Counted from the first letter of the stretch, positions 10,754-19,516 are shown. The stretch is DNA of 64,000 nucleotides from Cellulomonas edaphi (GCF_030362815.1 NZ_JAUCGR010000002.1:620001-684000), one strand, 5' to 3'. The notes: generated by a model not told the origin, from the letters alone. Made by a program: numbers and translations.

Positions 10754-12436
10754 GTGACCTCGATCGACACCCGCCCGGCCCTCGTGCACGCCCCCTCCGG
10801 CACGGATGGCGAGTGGTGGCGGCACGCCGTGATCTACCAGGTGTACCCGCGCTCCTTCGCGGACGGCTCGGGCGACGGCATCGGCGACCTGCCGGGCATC
10901 ACCTCGCGCCTGCCGCACCTCGCCGAACTGGGCGTCGACGCGGTGTGGCTGTCGCCGTTCTACCGCTCCCCGCAGGCCGACGCGGGCTACGACGTGGCCG
11001 ACTACCGCGACGTGGACCCCTTGTTCGGCACGCTCGACGACTTCGACGCGCTCCTGCTTCGGGCCCACGACCTGGGTCTGCGCGTGATCGTGGACCTGGT
11101 GCCGAACCACACGTCCGACGAGCACGCCTGGTTCCAGGCCGCGATGGCCGCGGGACCGGGGTCGCCCGAGCGCGAGCGGTACCTGTTCCGCGAGGGCCAG
11201 GGCGAGACGGGCGAGCTGCCCCCCAACAACTGGGAGTCGATCTTCGGCGGGCCGGCCTGGACGCGCGTCGCCGACGGCCAGTGGTACCTGCACCTGTTCG
11301 ACTCGCGCCAGCCGGATCTCAACTGGGAGCACCCCGAGGTCCGCGCCGAGTTCGAGGACGTGCTGCGCTTCTGGCTGGACCGGGGCGTCGACGGCTTCCG
11401 CATCGACGTCGCGCACGGGATGGTCAAGGAGCCGGGCCTGCCCGACTGGGACGGCCACGTCTCGATGATCGAGGGCTCGGACGAGCCGGTCGCAGGCAAC
11501 GGCAACCAGGGGCCCATGTTCGACCAGGACGGCGTACACGAGATCTACCGCGCCTGGAACCGTGTGCTCGCGGAGTACGCGGGTGACCGTGCCCTGGTCG
11601 CGGAGGCCTGGGTCGAGCCGCTGTCCCGCCTGGCGCGCTACGTGCGGCCCGACGAGATGCAGCAGGCCTTCAACTTCGCGTTCCTGGCCACGCTGTGGGA
11701 CGCGCCCGCGCTGCGTGCGGTGATCGAGGCGTCGTACCTGACGGCCGACTCCGTGGGCGCCCCCACCACCTGGGTGCTGTCCAACCACGACGTCGTGCGG
11801 CACGCGTCCCGCCTCGGCCTGCCCGTGGCCGGGTCGCGCCCCAACGGCATCGGCCACGGCGACGAGCAGCCCGACGAGGAGCTGGGCCTGCGCCGGGCCC
11901 GCGCGGCGACGCTGCTCATGCTCGGCCTGCCCGGCTCGGCGTACCTCTACCAGGGCGAGGAGCTGGGCCTCCCCGACCACACGGCCCTGCCCGACGAGCT
12001 GCGCCAGGACCCCGCGTTCTTCCGCACGGGCGGCGCCGAGCGTGGTCGCGACGGCTGCCGCGTACCCTTGCCCTGGGCGGCTGACGAGCCCGGGTTCGGC
12101 TTCTCCCCCACCGGCGTGACCTGGCTCCCCCAGCCCGCGTCGTGGGCGTCGTACGCGCTCGACGCGCAGCGCGGGGTGTCGGGTTCCACCTACGAGACGT
12201 ACTGCCTCGCCCTGGCGGTGCGGCGCGACGAGCACCTCGGCACCGGTGGCCTGGCGTGGGCCGACTCCTACGGGGACGACGTCATCGCCTTCGAGAACCG
12301 CGACGTGCTCGTGGTGGCCAACCTCGGCTCCGAGCCGGTGGGACTTCCGGCCGGGGCGACGGTGCTGGCGTCGTCGACCCCGGTGTCCGGCGGGATCCTG
12401 CCGGGCGACGCCACGGTCTGGCTCCGCCGGCCCTGA
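10754..12436 (+). CDS. GH13 alpha-glucosidase / oligo-1,6-glucosidase type
   Basis: Cytoplasmic exo-acting alpha-glucosidase that releases glucose from imported malto-oligosaccharides. The 560-residue protein begins with the family signature WWRHAVIYQVYPRSF. The barrel motifs include DLVPNHTS, GFRIDVAHGM (nucleophile Asp218), VAEAWV (acid Glu284) and SNHDVVRH. VDLVPNH in region I and the absence of a signal peptide fit the GH13 alpha-glucosidase subfamilies. The GTG start at 10754 was chosen because the frame upstream is arginine-rich and lies over the regulator gene; a GAAAGG sequence lies 11 bases upstream. The gene follows the LacI-type gene on the same strand and converges on the amylase gene across a long palindrome. 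Confidence 0.92.
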   Translation: MTSIDTRPALVHAPSGTDGEWWRHAVIYQVYPRSFADGSGDGIGDLPGITSRLPHLAELGVDAVWLSPFYRSPQADAGYDVADYRDVDPLFGTLDDFDALLLRAHDLGLRVIVDLVPNHTSDEHAWFQAAMAAGPGSPERERYLFREGQGETGELPPNNWESIFGGPAWTRVADGQWYLHLFDSRQPDLNWEHPEVRAEFEDVLRFWLDRGVDGFRIDVAHGMVKEPGLPDWDGHVSMIEGSDEPVAGNGNQGPMFDQDGVHEIYRAWNRVLAEYAGDRALVAEAWVEPLSRLARYVRPDEMQQAFNFAFLATLWDAPALRAVIEASYLTADSVGAPTTWVLSNHDVVRHASRLGLPVAGSRPNGIGHGDEQPDEELGLRRARAATLLMLGLPGSAYLYQGEELGLPDHTALPDELRQDPAFFRTGGAERGRDGCRVPLPWAADEPGFGFSPTGVTWLPQPASWASYALDAQRGVSGSTYETYCLALAVRRDEHLGTGGLAWADSYGDDVIAFENRDVLVVANLGSEPVGLPAGATVLASSTPVSGGILPGDATVWLRRP

Positions 12437-12505
12437 CGCGGGGCGGCGTCGCACGACCAGCCTCCGCCTGCCCTCTGGCGGCCGGCCCTCGCCTACCCCT
12501 TCGCC

Positions 12506-12573
12506 TCGCTTCGCCGATTCGGCATCGATGCGCCGATTGCAATCGACGTACCGATGACGAATCGGCGAAGCGA
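12506..12573. repeat. 68-bp near-perfect palindrome between convergent genes
   Basis: The two 34-base halves (12506-12539, 12540-12573) are complementary at 30 of 34 positions. The outer 16 bases pair perfectly, and the centre CGATTGCAATCG is a perfect 12-mer. Beyond the ends, pairing resumes after one bulged base. It lies between the 3' ends of the alpha-glucosidase and alpha-amylase genes. It may be a bidirectional terminator, a cruciform-forming site or a remnant of a palindromic repeat element. The rest of the 228-base gap (12437-12664) is G+C-rich sequence in which I see nothing else. Confidence 0.75.
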
Positions 12574-12664
12574 CGGCGAGCGGAGGCAGCGACGGCGGGC
12601 GGAGGCGGCGACGGGGGCGGTGTCACCCGCGGGCCGGGCAACCGCGGGGACGACGGGGCTGGGC

Positions 12665-14116
12665 TCAGCCGCGGTGGGCCACGTCGTAGGCGCGGGCGGT
12701 GTGCGCCGGGACGGTCAGCCGGATGCGGCCGTCGGCCACCGTGCTCGCGTCGCACCCCGCCGCCAGCACGTCGCAGTAGTCGCCGTCGGCGAGGCTGGTC
12801 GCGACGTCGATCGCTTGCGCGTCGTCGCCCGCGTTGACCACGACGAACCCGCGCTCGCCGCGGCCGAACGCGACGGCGTCGCCCTCCGACCAGGCGTCGA
12901 CCACCGGCGCGTCGCCCACGACGCCCCGCCAGCCGACCATGCCGGCGACCGCGGGCCAGCGATGCTGGCACACCCAGTCGCCGGCCTCGCGCTGCGCCTC
13001 GGGACCGGGCTCGGCGGGGCACGTCGCGTCCAGCACCGCGCCGCTCGCGTCCTGCGCCGGTCCCGCGTCGGTGTCGTCGAACGCATAGCCGGAGTAGACC
13101 TGCGGCGTGCCGTACGAGCCGGCGAGCATGAGCACGTTCGCGAGGGCGTAGTCGGCGTCGCGATAGCTGAGCGTCGAGCCGTTGCGCTCGGTGTCGTGGT
13201 TGTCGACGAACACGACGGCGTCCGGCGACGGCACGTACCGCGCGGACGCCGAGCCGAGATCGAGCGCCAGGCCCGGCGAGCCCGCGAGCACGCCCATGAG
13301 CTCCTTCGCATACGTGAACTCGTACACCTGGCCGTTGCCGGTGTACTGCTCGGGGCTGATGGGCTCGTTCGAGCCGCGGATCACCTCCTGGGCGATGCCC
13401 GTCCCGGCGGGGAGCGGCTCGAGGACGGCGGCGACGTCGGCAGGCGCCATGTGCTTGGCGGCGTCGATGCGGAACCCGTCGACACCCAGCGAGAGCAGGT
13501 CCTGCAGGTAGGCGGTGAGCGTGGAGTGCACGTGCGGCGAGGCGGTGTCGAGGTCGGCGAGGTTGACCAGCTCGCACGTCTGAACCTCGTCGGCGTCCAG
13601 ATAGCTGCTGATGTCGTCACCGTCGGTGAGTCCGCAGTGGTGGAAGTCGTCGGGCGTCCAGATGCCGGGGTAGGTGTAGTGCTCGAACGACGAGCCGGCC
13701 CAGCCGACGCCGCCCTCGTCCAGTCCGGTCATGTGGTTGAGCACCGCGTCCGCCCACACGTCGACCCCCGCGTCGTGGCAGGTCCGCACCATCGCCGCGA
13801 ACTGCTCGCGGGTGCCGAGACGGGACTCCACCCGGTAGCTCACGGGCTGGTACGACGTCCACCACGGCTCCCCGGTGATGTGCTCCTGCGGCGGCGACGT
13901 GAGCACCCAGGCGTAGCCCGCAGGCCCGAGGTGGTCCGTGCACTCGCGCGCGATCGCGTCCCAGGTCCACTCGAAGAGCTGCACGCCGACGTCACGGCCG
14001 CTGCCGTCCGACGCGGGCTCCGCGTCCGGGTCCGGCGCGGGGCCGGAGCACGAGGCGAGCAGCACAGCCACGATCGCGGTGAGCCAGAAGCGTGGTCGGG
14101 TCGTCGGCATCGTCAT
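12665..14116 (-). CDS. Secreted lipoprotein alpha-amylase (GH13)
   Basis: Endo-acting enzyme that cuts starch outside the cell. From the ATG at 14116 the product is 483 residues: a signal peptide with a lipobox (LLASC, Cys23), an acidic linker, then the amylase barrel beginning VGVQLFEWTWDAIARECT. Visible catalytic segments are GVDGFRIDAAKHM (nucleophile Asp), GIAQEVIRG (acid Glu) and VFVDNHDTERNG. A Cys-rich C-terminal beta domain follows. A second ATG lies two codons in. An earlier TTG start at 14152 is possible but would place the operator palindromes inside the coding region. The enzyme would feed maltodextrins to the MalEFG importer. Lipid anchoring of an amylase is less usual than free secretion. 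Confidence 0.9.
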   Translation of the reverse strand: MTMPTTRPRFWLTAIVAVLLASCSGPAPDPDAEPASDGSGRDVGVQLFEWTWDAIARECTDHLGPAGYAWVLTSPPQEHITGEPWWTSYQPVSYRVESRLGTREQFAAMVRTCHDAGVDVWADAVLNHMTGLDEGGVGWAGSSFEHYTYPGIWTPDDFHHCGLTDGDDISSYLDADEVQTCELVNLADLDTASPHVHSTLTAYLQDLLSLGVDGFRIDAAKHMAPADVAAVLEPLPAGTGIAQEVIRGSNEPISPEQYTGNGQVYEFTYAKELMGVLAGSPGLALDLGSASARYVPSPDAVVFVDNHDTERNGSTLSYRDADYALANVLMLAGSYGTPQVYSGYAFDDTDAGPAQDASGAVLDATCPAEPGPEAQREAGDWVCQHRWPAVAGMVGWRGVVGDAPVVDAWSEGDAVAFGRGERGFVVVNAGDDAQAIDVATSLADGDYCDVLAAGCDASTVADGRIRLTVPAHTARAYDVAHRG

Positions 14117-14128
14117 CCCGGGGGTCGG

Positions 14129-14153
14129 CTGCAACGTTGCAGCAACTTGCAAG
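14129..14153 (-). promoter_or_regulatory. Operator palindromes in the alpha-amylase leader
   Basis: A perfect 14-bp palindrome CTGCAACGTTGCAG (14129-14142) lies beside CTTGCAAG (14146-14153), the same 8-mer as at malE. A TAGGCT box at 14163-14168 (minus strand) would start transcription near 14155, so a bound repressor would sit on the first 25 transcribed bases. This suggests co-regulation with malE by the LacI-type protein. Confidence 0.55.
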
Positions 14154-14162
14154 ACGACACGA

Positions 14163-14168
14163 GCCTAG
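14163..14168 (-). promoter_or_regulatory. Candidate -10 box for the alpha-amylase gene
   Basis: TAGGCT on the minus strand, followed directly downstream by the TTGCAA operator palindromes. No convincing -35 box is visible. Confidence 0.3.
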
Positions 14169-14196
14169 CGGCGCCGGAGACGGCACGGAGCCTCGC

Positions 14197-14202
14197 TAGC
14201 GT
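14197..14202 (+). promoter_or_regulatory. TANNNT -10 box of the PfkB-family kinase (leaderless type)
   Basis: TAGCGT, 6 bases before the ATG of the kinase gene, with no Shine-Dalgarno sequence between. It is divergent from the amylase promoter within a 92-base gap. Confidence 0.45.
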
Positions 14203-14208
14203 GTCGCC

Positions 14209-15105
14209 ATGGTGAATGTCCTGGTCAACGGCCCCGCCGCGTGGAACACGATGATCCGCGTCCCCCGGCTCCCCGAGCCTCGCTCGCACATGATGTTCGC
14301 CGAGGGCCACCACGACGGGCTCGGAGGCACGTCGGCCGGCAAGGCCGTCACGCTCGCAGCCCTGGGCCTCGACGTCACCCTCGCGACCGTGCTGGGCGAC
14401 GACGCGGAGGCCGACGAGGTCCGCGCCGCGCTCGCGCACGACCGCGTGACCCTGCTGGCGGCGCGCGCGCGGGCCGGACGCACCGAGCGGCACGTCAACC
14501 TCATGGCTCCCGACGGCTCGCGTGTCTCGATCTACCTCGAGCTGCCCGCCGCCGACTCCCCCACCGCTCCTGCCGTGCTCGAGGCGCTGAACCGCGCCGA
14601 CGCGGCCGTGCTCGACCTGGCCGACTCCTCGCTCCCGCTGCTCGCCGCCGCGCGGGACCGGGGTGTCCCCGTGTGGTGCGACGTGCACGACGACGACGGC
14701 GCCGGCGAGTATGCGCGCCCGTTCGCCGACACGGCCGACGTGCTCCTGGTCAGCGCCGACCGGCTGGCCGATCCGCGCGCCTACCTGCAGGCGCGCGTCG
14801 ACGCCGGATGCCGGCTCGCCGTATGCACCCGCGGCGCCGCAGGAGCGATCGCGCTCGACGCGGACGGATGGTGGGAGGTCGGGGTAGCGCCGGTCGAGCG
14901 GGTGGTCGACACCAACGGCGCGGGCGACGCCTTCTTCGCCGGGTTGCTCAGCGGCCTGCTGGCCGGGCTCAACACGGCCGGCGCGCTCGCGCGCGGGTCC
15001 GCGGTGGGAGCGCTGGCCGTCACCACGACGGACCTCGGGGCACCCGGGGTCACGGCCGACCAGGCCGACGCGCTGGCCCGGTCCGTCGACGTGCGTCGGG
15101 TGTGA
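14209..15105 (+). CDS. PfkB-family carbohydrate (ribokinase-type) kinase
   Basis: Phosphorylates a sugar or nucleoside with ATP in the cytoplasm. The 298-residue protein shows the two PfkB signatures: a Gly-rich segment near the N-terminus (HHDGLGGTSAGKAVTLAALG) and the C-terminal anion hole and catalytic base in DTNGAGDAFFAGLLSG. The substrate is not evident; its position beside amylolytic genes suggests a hexose. The ATG at 14209 is followed at once by GTG. The first ATG is preferred because TAGCGT ends 6 bases upstream. It converges on dusB with a 13-base gap. Confidence 0.88.
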   Translation: MVNVLVNGPAAWNTMIRVPRLPEPRSHMMFAEGHHDGLGGTSAGKAVTLAALGLDVTLATVLGDDAEADEVRAALAHDRVTLLAARARAGRTERHVNLMAPDGSRVSIYLELPAADSPTAPAVLEALNRADAAVLDLADSSLPLLAAARDRGVPVWCDVHDDDGAGEYARPFADTADVLLVSADRLADPRAYLQARVDAGCRLAVCTRGAAGAIALDADGWWEVGVAPVERVVDTNGAGDAFFAGLLSGLLAGLNTAGALARGSAVGALAVTTTDLGAPGVTADQADALARSVDVRRV

Positions 15106-15118
15106 ACCGGCGACGGCG

Positions 15119-16294
15119 CTAGCCGCCCGAGACGCTCAGCTCCGCCTCGTGCAGCTCGCGCGCGAACTCGTCGGACAGCTCGCGCGAGTCGAGCCAGCCG
15201 TACGGCAGGATCGGCCGCTTGGGCGAGCCCGCGCGGCCGCGCTGGCCCTCGGCCGCCTCGCCCGGGTACGGCTGCTCGAGGTCGAGCGCCGCGAGTCGGT
15301 CGTCGAGCTCGGCCATGGACGAGACCAGCCCGAGCGCGGCCCGGGTCTCGCCGCCCACGACGTAGCCCTTGAAGTACCACGCCATGTGCTTGCGCATCTC
15401 GCGCAGGGCCTTGGACTCTTCGCCGAAGTGCTCGACCATGAGCTCCGCGTGCCGGCGCACCACGGTGGCGACGTACGCCAGGCCCGGGCGGATCCGCTCG
15501 TCGGACCCGGCGAACGCCGCCGCGAGGTCGGCGAACAGCCACGGGCGACCCTGGCAGCCCCGGCCGACGACCACGCCGTCGCAGCCCGTCCGGGCGACCA
15601 TCTCGAGCGCGTCCTCGGCGGACCAGATGTCGCCGTTGCCGAGCACGGGGATGTCGGTGACGGTCTCCTTCAGGCGCGCAATCGACTCCCAGTCGGCCGT
15701 GCCCGAGTAGTAGTCGGCGGCGGTCCGGGCGTGCAGCGCGACCGCCGCGACGCCCACCTCCTGCGCGATGAGGCCCGCCTCGAGGTAGGTCAGGTGGTCC
15801 TCGTCGATGCCCTTGCGCATCTTGACGGTGACGGGCACGCCGTACGGCGCCGCCGCGTCCACCGCCGAGGAGACGATCGCGCGGAACAGGTCCCGCTTCC
15901 ACGGCAGCACGGCCCCGCCGCCGCGCCGGGTGACCTTGGGCACCGGGCACCCGAAGTTGAGGTCGACGTGGTCCGCGCGGTCCTCGCTCGCGATCAGCCG
16001 GACGGCCGCAGCCACGGTGGCCGGGTCCACGCCGTAGACCTGCACGCTGCGCGGACGCTCGTCGGGCTCGTGCGAGATGATCCGCATCGACTCCTCGCCA
16101 CGCTCGACCAGCGCCCGGCTGGTCACCATCTCCGCGACGTACAGTCCGGCGCCGGACTCGCGGCACAGCCGGCGGAAGGCGGCGTTGGTGACCCCCGCCA
16201 TGGGCGCGAGCACCACGGGGGTGTCGATGGTCAGGGGCCCGATCCGCAGCGGCGGGAGCACGGACGTGCCCGTGCTCGCAGTGGTCGTGGTCAT
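15119..16294 (-). CDS. dusB: tRNA-dihydrouridine synthase
   Basis: FMN enzyme that reduces uridine to dihydrouridine in tRNA D-loops. The 391 residues include the TIM-barrel start LAPMAGVTNAAFRRLCRESG, the tRNA/FMN segment DLNFGCPVPKVTRRGGGA with the active-site Cys, the phosphate-binding GNGDIWSAEDA and VVVGRGCQGRPWLF motifs, and a C-terminal helical domain. The length fits actinobacterial DusB. It stands alone, with a 57-base gap from the small kinase gene that follows on the map. A GACACT sequence 7 bases before the ATG could be a weak leaderless -10. Confidence 0.94.
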   Translation of the reverse strand: MTTTTASTGTSVLPPLRIGPLTIDTPVVLAPMAGVTNAAFRRLCRESGAGLYVAEMVTSRALVERGEESMRIISHEPDERPRSVQVYGVDPATVAAAVRLIASEDRADHVDLNFGCPVPKVTRRGGGAVLPWKRDLFRAIVSSAVDAAAPYGVPVTVKMRKGIDEDHLTYLEAGLIAQEVGVAAVALHARTAADYYSGTADWESIARLKETVTDIPVLGNGDIWSAEDALEMVARTGCDGVVVGRGCQGRPWLFADLAAAFAGSDERIRPGLAYVATVVRRHAELMVEHFGEESKALREMRKHMAWYFKGYVVGGETRAALGLVSSMAELDDRLAALDLEQPYPGEAAEGQRGRAGSPKRPILPYGWLDSRELSDEFARELHEAELSVSGG

Positions 16295-16351
16295 GGCACC
16301 CAGTGTCCCATCCCGGCGCCGCGCACCGTGCGGGGGGCGATCGGAGCGACC

Positions 16352-16852
16352 CTAGGCGCACTCGGCGCAGTGCCGGAGGATCTCGTCGACGACGACCTCG
16401 ACGGGCGCCGTCGCGTCGATCGCGATCCCCTCCTGGGGCACGTCGCCCCCGGTCGCGTGCCATGCCACGATGCGCGCGCGGTCGGTGGGCTTCCCGCCGG
16501 CCCACTCGTCGTCGGGCCGGGCGTCGAGGCGTCGGTGCAGCGTGGCGAGGTCGACCTCGAGGATGAACACGCCGTCGAACAGGTCGACGAACCGCGGGAA
16601 GTTCCGCGACCCGCCGCAGAAGAACGTGGCGGGATGCGTGCGGTCGGCGACCAGCGCACGCACCGCGGCCTCGTCCCAGATGTGGTGCTCGTGGAGGCCC
16701 GCTCCCGTCGGCTCGCCAGTCTCGGGGTCGCCCTGGTACGCGAGCACGCGGTCGCCGTGCACGACGTCGTACCCGCGGCGTGCCAGCTCGTCGGCCACGG
16801 TCGTCTTGCCCGTGCCGGACAGGCCCTCGACCAGGTAGTTGCGCGCACCCAT
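16352..16852 (-). CDS. Small P-loop kinase (adenylate-kinase/AAA-like)
   Basis: A 166-residue nucleotide-binding protein with a Walker A motif at its N-terminus (VEGLSGTGKTTVADELARRGYDVV, Lys about 16) and a later lid-like basic segment. This layout fits a small-molecule kinase of the shikimate/gluconate/adenylate kinase fold; the substrate is unknown. It starts two bases after the response regulator stop, so it is probably the last gene of the ABC-exporter/two-component operon, though it may be an incidental passenger. Confidence 0.75.
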   Translation of the reverse strand: MGARNYLVEGLSGTGKTTVADELARRGYDVVHGDRVLAYQGDPETGEPTGAGLHEHHIWDEAAVRALVADRTHPATFFCGGSRNFPRFVDLFDGVFILEVDLATLHRRLDARPDDEWAGGKPTDRARIVAWHATGGDVPQEGIAIDATAPVEVVVDEILRHCAECA

Positions 16853-16854
16853 CG

Positions 16855-17466
16855 CTACAGCCAGCCGTTGTCCTGGGCGATCCGGGCCGCCTCGGCCCGG
16901 GTGCGCGCGCCCGTCTTGCCCATCGCGGCCGACAGGTAGTTGCGCACGGTGCCCTCCGACAGGAACGTCCCGCGTGCGATGTCGGCCACCGTCCCGCCCT
17001 GGGCCGCGGCGACCAGCACGTCGCGCTCGCGCTCGGTGAGCGGGCTGGTGCCCGTGGTGAGCGACTCGACGGCGAGGTCGGGGTCCACCACGCGCAGGCC
17101 GCGGTGCACGCGCCGCACGGCGTCGGCGAGCTGGTCGGCCGGCGTGTCCTTGACCACGAAGCCGCTCGCGCCCGCGTCGAGCGCCCGGCGCAGGTACCCG
17201 GGACGCCCGAACGTGGTCACGATGAGCGACCGGCACGACGGCAGGGCCCGGTGGAGCTCGCCCGCGACCGAGATCCCGTCCAGGCCGGGCATCTCCACGT
17301 CGAGCAGCGCCACGTCCGCCCCGCTCGCTCTCGCGGCGGCCAGCACCTCGTCGCCCCGGCCCACCTGGGCCACCACCTCCAGGTCGGCCTCGAGGTCGAG
17401 CAGCGCCGCGAGCGCGCCGCGGACCAGCGCCTGGTCGTCGGCGAGCAGCAGGCGGATGCCGGTCAC
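16855..17466 (-). CDS. NarL/DesR-family response regulator
   Basis: Transcription factor of a two-component system. The 203 residues have a receiver domain (acidic pocket DDQ at 10-12, phospho-acceptor Asp56 in LLDVEMPG, conserved Thr in VTTFG, Lys in VVKDTP). A LuxR-type helix-turn-helix follows at the C-terminus (LTERERDVLVAAAQGGTVADIA through GTVRNYLS). The GTG start at 17466 overlaps the kinase gene by four bases (GTGA). Its targets probably include the ABC exporter just upstream, where an imperfect TGAC-N4-GTCA site lies at 20547-20558. Confidence 0.92.
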   Translation of the reverse strand: MTGIRLLLADDQALVRGALAALLDLEADLEVVAQVGRGDEVLAAARASGADVALLDVEMPGLDGISVAGELHRALPSCRSLIVTTFGRPGYLRRALDAGASGFVVKDTPADQLADAVRRVHRGLRVVDPDLAVESLTTGTSPLTERERDVLVAAAQGGTVADIARGTFLSEGTVRNYLSAAMGKTGARTRAEAARIAQDNGWL

Positions 17467-18659
17467 GCGGCCTCCCGGGTGGTGACGAGCAGGCGGTAGC
17501 CGCCTAGCGGACCGGTCGTGACCTCGACGCGGGCACCGGCGGCGCGCGCCCGCTCCACGAGGCCGCGCAGCCCGTTGCCGCGGTCGTCGGCGGCCGGGCC
17601 GGTGCCGTCGTCGTCGACGGTGAGCGAGTCGGGCGTCATGGTGATCTGCACCCGGGTGGCGGCCGCGTGGCGCAGCACGTTGGTGGTGGCCTCGCGGATC
17701 GCCCACGCGAACAGCACGCGCAGCTCGTCGGGCACGTCGTCGATGCTCCCCGGCACCACCGCCTCGATCGCCGCCGAGTCGAACGCCTGCCGGGCCCCCG
17801 CGAGCTCGCCGGCCAACGTGACCGCACGCGTGGCCGTGACCATGCCGCGCACGTCCGCGAGCGCGGTGCGGGCCAGGTTCTGCACCTCGAGCATCTCGGT
17901 GCGCGATCGGACCGGGTCGACGTCGAACAGCTTCGCCGCGAGCTCGGACTTCACCGAGATGACCGTCAGCGAGTGCCCGAGCACGTCGTGCATGTCGCGC
18001 GCGATGCGCTCGCGCTCGCGCTCGACCGCCAGGACGGCCACCTCGTCCCGCGCGATCTGCAGCTGCCGGTTGCGCATCACCAGCTGCGTGAACCCGAACA
18101 CCGCGACCGTCGCGAGGATCACCGAGATGATGAGGTCGTCGATGGTCTCCCAGCCGGGAACCAGCCGCGGGACCACCACGATGAGCGCGGACGCCCACAG
18201 CGCGAGGCCCAGCGCGCGCGGGTCGCGCAGGAGGAAAACGCCGCTCACGCACACGAAGACGAGCCCGACGAGGCCGTCCTGGTCTGCGGCCAGGCAGGAC
18301 ACCGCCACCAGGCACGTCTGGCCGAGCAGGAACACCCCGGCGCGACCCGGTGCCATCGCGCTGCCGTGCGGGCCGGCGTGCGTGAGCACCACCCACGCGA
18401 AGCTCGCGGCCAGACCCGCGATCGCGACGAGCGAGACGACGCGCTGCCAGCCGGGCGCGCTGTCCCACGCCGACTGCCAGGGCTGCAGCAGGAAGACCGC
18501 CCACACGATGCCCATGGCCGGGCCGATCACGCGCATCACCCGACGAGCACGGCCCGGCGGGAGGTCCTCGCGGGCCGGGTCCGTCGCGTACAGCGCCGTG
18601 TCACCCTGCGGCCAGTTCTCGCGCAGGCGGGCACGCCAGGGTGCCCTCGGGTGGCTCAC
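17463..18659 (-). CDS. Sensor histidine kinase, DesK/LiaS type
   Basis: Membrane sensor that phosphorylates the response regulator downstream. The 398-residue protein has about five or six membrane helices between residues 42 and 195 and a coiled-coil linker. A HisKA_3 dimerisation helix with the phospho-acceptor His224 (RERIARDMHDVLGHSLTVIS) and a short HATPase domain (REATTNVLRHA, DDDGTGP, GNGLRGLVERA) follow. The lack of an extracellular domain suggests it senses the membrane itself. The GTG start at 18659 has TAGCGT 7 bases upstream, implying its own leaderless promoter separate from the exporter genes. Confidence 0.92.
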   Translation of the reverse strand: MSHPRAPWRARLRENWPQGDTALYATDPAREDLPPGRARRVMRVIGPAMGIVWAVFLLQPWQSAWDSAPGWQRVVSLVAIAGLAASFAWVVLTHAGPHGSAMAPGRAGVFLLGQTCLVAVSCLAADQDGLVGLVFVCVSGVFLLRDPRALGLALWASALIVVVPRLVPGWETIDDLIISVILATVAVFGFTQLVMRNRQLQIARDEVAVLAVERERERIARDMHDVLGHSLTVISVKSELAAKLFDVDPVRSRTEMLEVQNLARTALADVRGMVTATRAVTLAGELAGARQAFDSAAIEAVVPGSIDDVPDELRVLFAWAIREATTNVLRHAAATRVQITMTPDSLTVDDDGTGPAADDRGNGLRGLVERARAAGARVEVTTGPLGGYRLLVTTREAA

Positions 18660-18666
18660 GGCGTCC

Positions 18667-18672
18667 ACGCTA
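18667..18672 (-). promoter_or_regulatory. TANNNT -10 box of the histidine kinase gene (leaderless type)
   Basis: TAGCGT on the minus strand, 7 bases before the GTG of the sensor kinase, inside the 80-base gap after the ABC permease gene. It gives the two-component pair a promoter of its own. Confidence 0.45.
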
Positions 18673-18739
18673 GCGTCCGGGCAGCCGGGCGACCCGGAAC
18701 CACGAGCCGCGGTGCCGGGTCGGCCCTGGGCGGCCGGCG

Positions 18740-19516
18740 TCATGCACGCGCCGTGTCGCGGCGGAACCGCCACGCCGCGCCGACGACGAACACCACGCCC
18801 CAGGCCAGCACGTTGACCAGCGCCCAGACCGACACGCCCTCGTCCGTGATCGGCGCACGCACGATCTCGGCGAGGCCGTACGTCGGCACGAACTGCGCGA
18901 CCGTGGCGAAGACGCCGTCGCCGAGCGGCATGAACAACCCGCCCGCGAACGACAGCAGGGCGAGCACCGGCCCGAGGATCTGCATGACGTTCTCGGCGGG
19001 TAGCAGGTACCCCATGAACAGCCCGAAGGCGGCGAACACCGACGACCCGACCCACGCCAGCGCGAGCGAGGTCGCGATGCGCGACGCGTCGCCCGTCGCA
19101 CCGGCTGGGATGCCGACGGCGGCGGTCACGACCACCGCGCCGAGGCCCAGCACCATCGCGCTGATGACCTTGGTGGCCACGTACGTCACCGGGCTGAGCG
19201 GCGTCAGGCGCAGCTGGCGCGTCCAGCCCTGCGCACGCTCGACCGACACGCTGGCCCCGCCGCTCGTGGTCGCGAGGATCGCGCCGTACAACGCCATCGA
19301 GATCATGATCCACGCGGTCACGTTGGCGTGACCCACGGACTCGGTCTTGTAGCTCTCGACCGTGCCGAACAGGAGGAAGAACACCGGCGGCATGACGAGC
19401 GTGAAGATCACCGTGCGGCGGTTGCGCACCAGGCGGCGCAGCTCGACGGTGAGGTAGGTCAGGTTCAGCCCTCGGCGCGCCCTGGTGGCGGCGGACGGGA
19501 CGGCGACGGCGCTCAT
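18740..19516 (-). CDS. ABC-2 type transporter permease
   Basis: Membrane subunit of an ABC exporter. The 258 residues hold six predicted membrane helices: one near residues 35-55, an extracellular segment, then paired helices, with the ABC-2 signature region FAGGLFMPLGDGVFATVAQF. Its ATG overlaps the ATPase stop by four bases, so the two are made together. The partner two-component genes lie just downstream. This arrangement is typical of envelope-stress or antibiotic-export modules; the substrate cannot be predicted. Confidence 0.92.
   Translation of the reverse strand: MSAVAVPSAATRARRGLNLTYLTVELRRLVRNRRTVIFTLVMPPVFFLLFGTVESYKTESVGHANVTAWIMISMALYGAILATTSGGASVSVERAQGWTRQLRLTPLSPVTYVATKVISAMVLGLGAVVVTAAVGIPAGATGDASRIATSLALAWVGSSVFAAFGLFMGYLLPAENVMQILGPVLALLSFAGGLFMPLGDGVFATVAQFVPTYGLAEIVRAPITDEGVSVWALVNVLAWGVVFVVGAAWRFRRDTARA

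Noticed and set aside
14117..14152. TTG start at 14152 for the alpha-amylase
   Set aside because: It would put both operator palindromes inside the coding region and add residues before a normal lipoprotein signal peptide.
16352..17236. A single long protein covering the small kinase and part of the response regulator
   Set aside because: The kinase motif starts only after 16852, and the upstream part is an out-of-frame reading of the regulator gene.
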